Positions 54,094-57,229 of a stretch of DNA of 57,229 nt are shown here, piece by piece. The notes beneath the pieces are model-generated. The model was given only the letters and a program-made list of their open reading frames with translations. It was not told the origin of the DNA and did no database searches. Origin of the DNA: Brachybacterium equifaecis. GTDB lineage: Bacteria; Actinomycetota; Actinomycetes; Actinomycetales; Dermabacteraceae. How positions within the stretch are numbered: the stretch's first letter is position 1; the number at the start of each line of letters is the position of its first letter. Location of the stretch: positions 1-57,229 of the forward strand of contig NZ_JAKNCJ010000012.1 in the NCBI RefSeq assembly GCF_023509525.1, written 5' to 3'. The position numbers and the translations under genes are program-made.

Positions 54094-54762
54094 ATGAGCA
54101 ACCCCAGCAAGAACAAGGGCGATCGGGCCGAGCGCGAGTACCTCGCCTACTTCGCCCGCGAGCACGCCGAGCACATGCGAGACGACGCGATGCGGCACCT
54201 CGGAGCGGGCCGGAGGGACGACGTGGGCGACGTGCGCCTTATGCACGGCGTCGCCACGCAGGTGAAGCACTACGCGAACCCCTCCACTGCGATCCTCCAT
54301 GCCGTCGACGGCGCCCGCAGGCAGCGCGAAAACGCCCGCGACAGCCTCGGCGTCGGCATCGTGAAGATCCCCCGGGCCAGGGCCCCGAGGCCCGTATGGC
54401 TCGCCTGCGCCTACCTCGAGGACTTCCCGCAGCTCCGCGCCGGCGAGCTCGAGGAGATCGGCGAGGTCTTCCGCATCTCCGGGCGCATGCTCACCTGGCT
54501 GGCATCTGCCGATGAGCCGAAGACCATCGCCCAGGCGCGCGCGGCCGCCACGACGAAGGCGCAGCTGCGCGCGCTCGGCCCGGCTCCTTGCTCTGATCTG
54601 CTCCAGCGGATCGCGCTGTGGCACATCGGCGGGAGGATCATCGCCGTCGCGCCCGAGCCGGCCTGGGTACTGCGGGCCGCCGCGCACCTCGCACGCGGAG
54701 ACGAAGCGCTGGGGCTCGCGCAGGATGCCTCCGTATCGGCGCCGACGGGCCTCGTCGCCTGA
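54094..54762 (+). CDS. PD-(D/E)XK nuclease, resolvase-like
   Basis: A 222-residue protein starting M-S-N-P-S-K-N-K-G-D-R-A-E-R-E-Y. The early K-G-D-R-A-E-R-E, then G-A-G-R-R-D-D-V-G-D-V and A-T-Q-V-K-H-Y give the E...D...Q-V-K pattern of PD-(D/E)XK endonucleases of the Holliday-junction-resolvase type. The C-terminal half is helical and unassigned. It probably resolves recombination or replication intermediates of the element. It diverges from parA. Confidence 0.75.
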   Translation: MSNPSKNKGDRAEREYLAYFAREHAEHMRDDAMRHLGAGRRDDVGDVRLMHGVATQVKHYANPSTAILHAVDGARRQRENARDSLGVGIVKIPRARAPRPVWLACAYLEDFPQLRAGELEEIGEVFRISGRMLTWLASADEPKTIAQARAAATTKAQLRALGPAPCSDLLQRIALWHIGGRIIAVAPEPAWVLRAAAHLARGDEALGLAQDASVSAPTGLVA

Positions 54763-54780
54763 GCCGCGTCCTCACACGAG

Positions 54781-54815
54781 CGAGGCGCCTCCGGGGAATC
54801 CCCTGAGGCGCCTCG
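54781..54815. terminator. long hairpin between convergent genes
   Basis: CGAGGCGCCTC (54781-54791) pairs with GAGGCGCCTCG (54805-54815), and an inner GGGG/CCCC pair closes an AAT loop. A near-perfect 35-nt hairpin with no T-tract. Confidence 0.75.
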
Positions 54816-54838
54816 CGCTCTCTGCTCTCGCGGACGGC

Positions 54839-55183
54839 TCAGCCCGCTTCTGCTCCGACTCCGTGGTGGAGAACAGCGACGTCATCGGCATCCACGAGCC
54901 CCGCGGCAGCAGCCTCGCGCGCTGCGAGGTCCCACCGGAGCCCCGAGCTCGCCATGCCCGCGCTCACGCCCTCGAGGGCGGAGGCCTTCCCTTGGATGAT
55001 CGAGCGCACCTGTGCGTCGATCTCGATGCCGAACGGCGAGCAGGACGACTCGAGCGTCGCGTCGAGAAGCGCCTGTCGTGCCCGCTGGACCTCCGGCTTC
55101 TCGCAGGCCTCCGCCGTCCGGCGCGCGATCTCCCGCAGATCATCGGCATCGAGCGCGCGGCGTGACTTCGCCTCGGCGCTCAT
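54839..55183 (-). CDS. hypothetical small protein
   Basis: A 114-residue, mostly helical protein starting M-S-A-E-A-K-S-R-R. C-S-P-F-G-I-E-I-D-A-Q-V-R-S-I-I-Q is the only distinctive block. The start overlaps the stop of the next small gene upstream (ATGA). It is the last gene of a three-gene operon of unknown function. Confidence 0.6.
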   Translation of the reverse strand: MSAEAKSRRALDADDLREIARRTAEACEKPEVQRARQALLDATLESSCSPFGIEIDAQVRSIIQGKASALEGVSAGMASSGLRWDLAAREAAAAGLVDADDVAVLHHGVGAEAG

Positions 55184-55344
55184 GCGGCACCGGCGGGGGA
55201 GAGCTCCCGGAGCGGCTCGGGATCGAACGGGCAGACCTGCCAGCCGCGAGGCGCGTTCGCGGCCTCTGCGCTCTCACCGGCAGGGATCAGGACGTCCTGG
55301 AGGTCCGGATGATCGAGCAGGGTCTCGGCGAACAGATCAGCCAT
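55180..55344 (-). CDS. 54-residue hypothetical protein
   Basis: Begins M-A-D-L-F-A-E-T-L-L-D-H-P. Its start overlaps the end of the upstream gene by 8 bp and its stop overlaps the downstream start (ATGA). The tight coupling on both sides supports it as a real gene despite its size. No domain is recognised. Confidence 0.6.
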   Translation of the reverse strand: MADLFAETLLDHPDLQDVLIPAGESAEAANAPRGWQVCPFDPEPLRELSPAGAA

Positions 55345-55654
55345 TGGCGATCGCCTCCCACGGAGCCTTGAGCGCGGTGCGATGGCGGTCCTCCAGCCCC
55401 TCCTTCGAGGCAGCGCGAGCGTACGTCGCGCAGGTCGCCAGGAAGTAGCGGGAGGAATGGGGAAGCTCCGGCACGTCCTTCGTCAGGGCGGAGGTGACGG
55501 CGAAGTCGGGGGCGCCGACCAGGCCGGCGGCGCGCTCGGCCGAGCGCATGGGGATCCCGTTCTTCTCCATGGCGCGGTGGCCCGCGGCGAGCTGATCGGG
55601 GGTCAGAGATCGAGCGAGGGCGCTGACCTCCTTCAGTGTCGGGCTGGTGGTCAC
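55337..55654 (-). CDS. hypothetical small protein
   Basis: A 105-residue protein from GTG 55654, with AAGGAG about 7 nt upstream. Helical (L-T-P-D-Q-L-A-A-G-H-R-A-M-E). It is the first gene of a tight three-gene operon downstream of the sortase. The role is unknown. Confidence 0.6.
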   Translation of the reverse strand: MTTSPTLKEVSALARSLTPDQLAAGHRAMEKNGIPMRSAERAAGLVGAPDFAVTSALTKDVPELPHSSRYFLATCATYARAASKEGLEDRHRTALKAPWEAIANG

Positions 55655-55693
55655 TGGTTCTCCTTCGAGACGCAGGGGTGTGTACTCCTGGTG

Positions 55694-56452
55694 TTACGCG
55701 CCGCCGTCGCTGCCCAGAGACGTGCCGTCCACCGCAGACTCCATCGCCTCGATGACGATGTTCTTCTGGGACTTGCCCGCACTGCGCTGGAGACAGGTGA
55801 CGATCAGGAGCTTGCCGGGGATGTCCGCCCAGATCTCCTGATCGCCCGCGAGGTCGCCCTTCAACTCCTCGTGGACCACCGTCACCTCGAAGCGGCGATC
55901 CCCGATGAGGATCACGTCGCCCGGGGAAAGGGTGGACCTGCCGGCGTCGATGTCGATCAGTCGCGAGCCCGGGATCTCGGGGAGCCCGCGTACCGAGTGG
56001 GTCGCGACGACCACCATCCCCGTCCCGTCGACGGGATCCGCCCAGTCGCGCACCCAGTACGGATGCTCGCTGGTCGGCGGGTTCAGGATCTTCACGCCGT
56101 CCTCGCCGAGGTAGGAGTGCATGGAGCGCATCTCGGCGAAGATCCCGGCGGCCGGAACCTCCATCCGGAGGCCGGAGGGCTGCACGTCCATCTGGTCGAC
56201 CTGCTCCTGGCTGATCGGATCCTCGAGAACCACCTGGCGGCCATCGCTGAGCGTCTCCCTGCCGGCAGAGGGGTCGTACGTCGCAGGCGAGGATCCAGAC
56301 GGAGATGCGACCTCCTGCGGCCACACGTTCAGCACTGCAAGCGCTCCGGCCGATCCGGCGACGAGCGTCCCGCCGAGGAGCATGCGCCTGGTCATCCTGT
56401 CCTGCTGGGCCACGTCCGACCGCCTTCCTGATTTCGCCTGCGCTGTGGTCAT
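55694..56452 (-). CDS. sortase (class E/F-like)
   Basis: A 252-residue protein. A basic N-terminus and signal-anchor (about 22-45: R-R-M-L-L-G-G-T-L-V-A-G-S-A-G) are followed by a sortase core with the catalytic His in V-V-A-T-H-S-V-R-G, the catalytic Cys in L-L-I-V-T-C-L-Q-R and a beta-barrel region (G-L-R-M-E-V-P-A-A-G-I). It anchors surface proteins to the wall. The gene upstream encodes a Rib-repeat surface protein with a C-terminal TM and basic tail, its likely substrate. Confidence 0.85.
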   Translation of the reverse strand: MTTAQAKSGRRSDVAQQDRMTRRMLLGGTLVAGSAGALAVLNVWPQEVASPSGSSPATYDPSAGRETLSDGRQVVLEDPISQEQVDQMDVQPSGLRMEVPAAGIFAEMRSMHSYLGEDGVKILNPPTSEHPYWVRDWADPVDGTGMVVVATHSVRGLPEIPGSRLIDIDAGRSTLSPGDVILIGDRRFEVTVVHEELKGDLAGDQEIWADIPGKLLIVTCLQRSAGKSQKNIVIEAMESAVDGTSLGSDGGA

Positions 56453-56491
56453 CCCGGGTACGCGCGAGCACTCCCACCCAGGACGAGAAGC

Positions 56492-56523
56492 GGGCGCCAG
56501 GCCCCCGAAGGAACCTGGCGCCC
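56492..56523 (-). terminator. hairpin terminator after the surface-protein gene
   Basis: GGGCGCCAGG (56492-56501) and CCTGGCGCCC (56514-56523) form a perfect 10-bp stem with a 12-nt loop. Confidence 0.75.
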
Positions 56524-56566
56524 GCCTTCACCTCACCCGAGCCTCCGGGTCAGGCGATGCTCGCGA

Positions 56567-57229
56567 TCAGCCGATGCTGCCGGCCTTGCGATCGCGCCGG
56601 TTGCGGACGACGGCGTTGCCAGCGGCCCCGAGACCGAACAGGCCCAGGATCGTCGCGACGATCCCGAAGTTCCGAGCAGCGGAGTCCTGCTCGGCCTCCG
56701 CCAGCAGCTCGCCGCCGGTGGCACCGTTCGCGCCGCCGCTGTTGGCGTTCGAGCCGTTGCCGCCGCTGTTGGCGTTGCTCCCGTTGCCGCCGTTGTTCCC
56801 ATCGTCAGCCGAAGCCTGGACAGGGGTCGGCGTGGTCACCGGAGTCGGAGCCGGGGTGGTCACCGGAGCCGGGGTGGGCTCCGGAGCCGGGGTGGGCTCG
56901 GGCTCCGGAGTGGGCTCGGGCTCCGGGGTGGGCTCGGGCTCCGGGGTGGGCTCGGGCTCCGGGGTGGGCTCGGGCTCCGGGGTGGGCTCCACGACCACGT
57001 CGGCCGCGGTGATGGTCACCGGGACGTTGACAGCGTCCTTGGAGCCGTCGGCGTAGGTCACGACCACGGGGACGGTGTAGGAGCCGACCTCGAGGTCCGT
57101 CCCGGGCGCCAGCGAGATGGAGCCGTCGGTGTTGACCGTGGCCCACGCGGGGGCGCCGTCGCCGGCGGTGTAGCTCGTGCCCGAGGGCAGAGCCTGGCCC
57201 TGCTCGTCCAGCGGGGTGGCGATGGTCGC
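56567..57229 (-). CDS. cell-surface protein with Rib-like repeat, C-terminal part (partial)
   Basis: The frame is open to the window edge; 220 residues are visible. An N-terminal Rib/alpha-like repeat (Y-T-V-P-V-V-V-T-Y-A-D-G-S-K-D) is followed by a P-T-P-E-P-E stalk (18-bp DNA repeat at about 56880-56995), an N-S-G-G-N-G-S-N-A stretch, a TM helix (F-G-I-V-A-T-I-L-G-L-F-G-L-G-A-A-G) and a basic tail. This is the layout of a sortase substrate, but no LPXTG is present; the residues before the TM are T-G-G-E-L-L-A-E-A-E-Q-D. It may use a non-canonical signal recognised by the adjacent sortase. It could mediate mating-pair adhesion. Confidence 0.8.
   Translation of the reverse strand, partial: ATIATPLDEQGQALPSGTSYTAGDGAPAWATVNTDGSISLAPGTDLEVGSYTVPVVVTYADGSKDAVNVPVTITAADVVVEPTPEPEPTPEPEPTPEPEPTPEPEPTPEPEPTPAPEPTPAPVTTPAPTPVTTPTPVQASADDGNNGGNGSNANSGGNGSNANSGGANGATGGELLAEAEQDSAARNFGIVATILGLFGLGAAGNAVVRNRRDRKAGSIG

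Overview
The window is high-GC, uses GTG starts and actinobacterial-type families (RHS/DNRLRE wall protein, ThyX, NrdF, sortase, type I-E CRISPR repeat). It reads as part of a large conjugative plasmid or integrative conjugative element of an actinobacterium; the genus cannot be fixed from the sequence alone. Only a T4SS membrane/cell-wall block is visible. No VirB4-type ATPase, coupling protein, relaxase or replication initiator is seen.

Layout. (1) 1-8.4 kb: the end of an IS481-like transposase, a 2187-aa secreted RHS/YD-repeat protein with an AT-richer C-terminal toxin-like tip, a small membrane protein in the immunity position, and two small ORFs, one broken by an in-frame TAG. (2) 8.35-16.9 kb (minus strand): a conjugation block with a small membrane protein, a VirB8-like protein, a three-domain wall hydrolase, a 1462-aa VirB6/TrbL-like channel protein and an AlpA/Xis-like regulator. 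(3) 16.9-25.8 kb: an accessory island with an orphan type I-E CRISPR mini-array, an AbiEii-like remnant with a partner, an ImmA peptidase with a 2-TM protein, a lower-GC amidase with peptidoglycan-binding repeats, an XRE-ImmA/PIN pair with a palindromic operator, and HipBA. (4) 25.8-34.1 kb (minus): more conjugation and DNA-handling genes, including PrgI/VirB3-like and VirB2-like proteins, a possible sigma-like protein, an anchored EndA-type nuclease, an anchored HNH protein, a Pro-rich anchored protein and SSB. (5) 34.3-57.2 kb: replication and maintenance genes: a giant DnaE with intein, SF1 helicase, J-domain/NERD fusion, NrdF, ThyX, ParA with an RHH protein, a resolvase-like nuclease, many unknowns, then a sortase and a Rib-type surface protein running off the edge.

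Two signals cross these regions. First, a motif reading GCGCGGNACAT lies exactly 8 nt before the start codon of eight ORFs and occurs in variant positions upstream of at least four more, suggesting an element-specific promoter or start-associated sequence. Second, five otherwise dissimilar proteins carry an N-terminal G-R/K-F tag, four of them followed by R-(A/S)-D...L; four of the five have the upstream motif. Together they look like a co-regulated, co-tagged protein set with a shared fate, which is the best candidate here for an undescribed system. A second shared upstream element, centred on TGCGCATGGTC, precedes the VirB6-like gene, the pilin-like gene and the gene divergent from dnaE.
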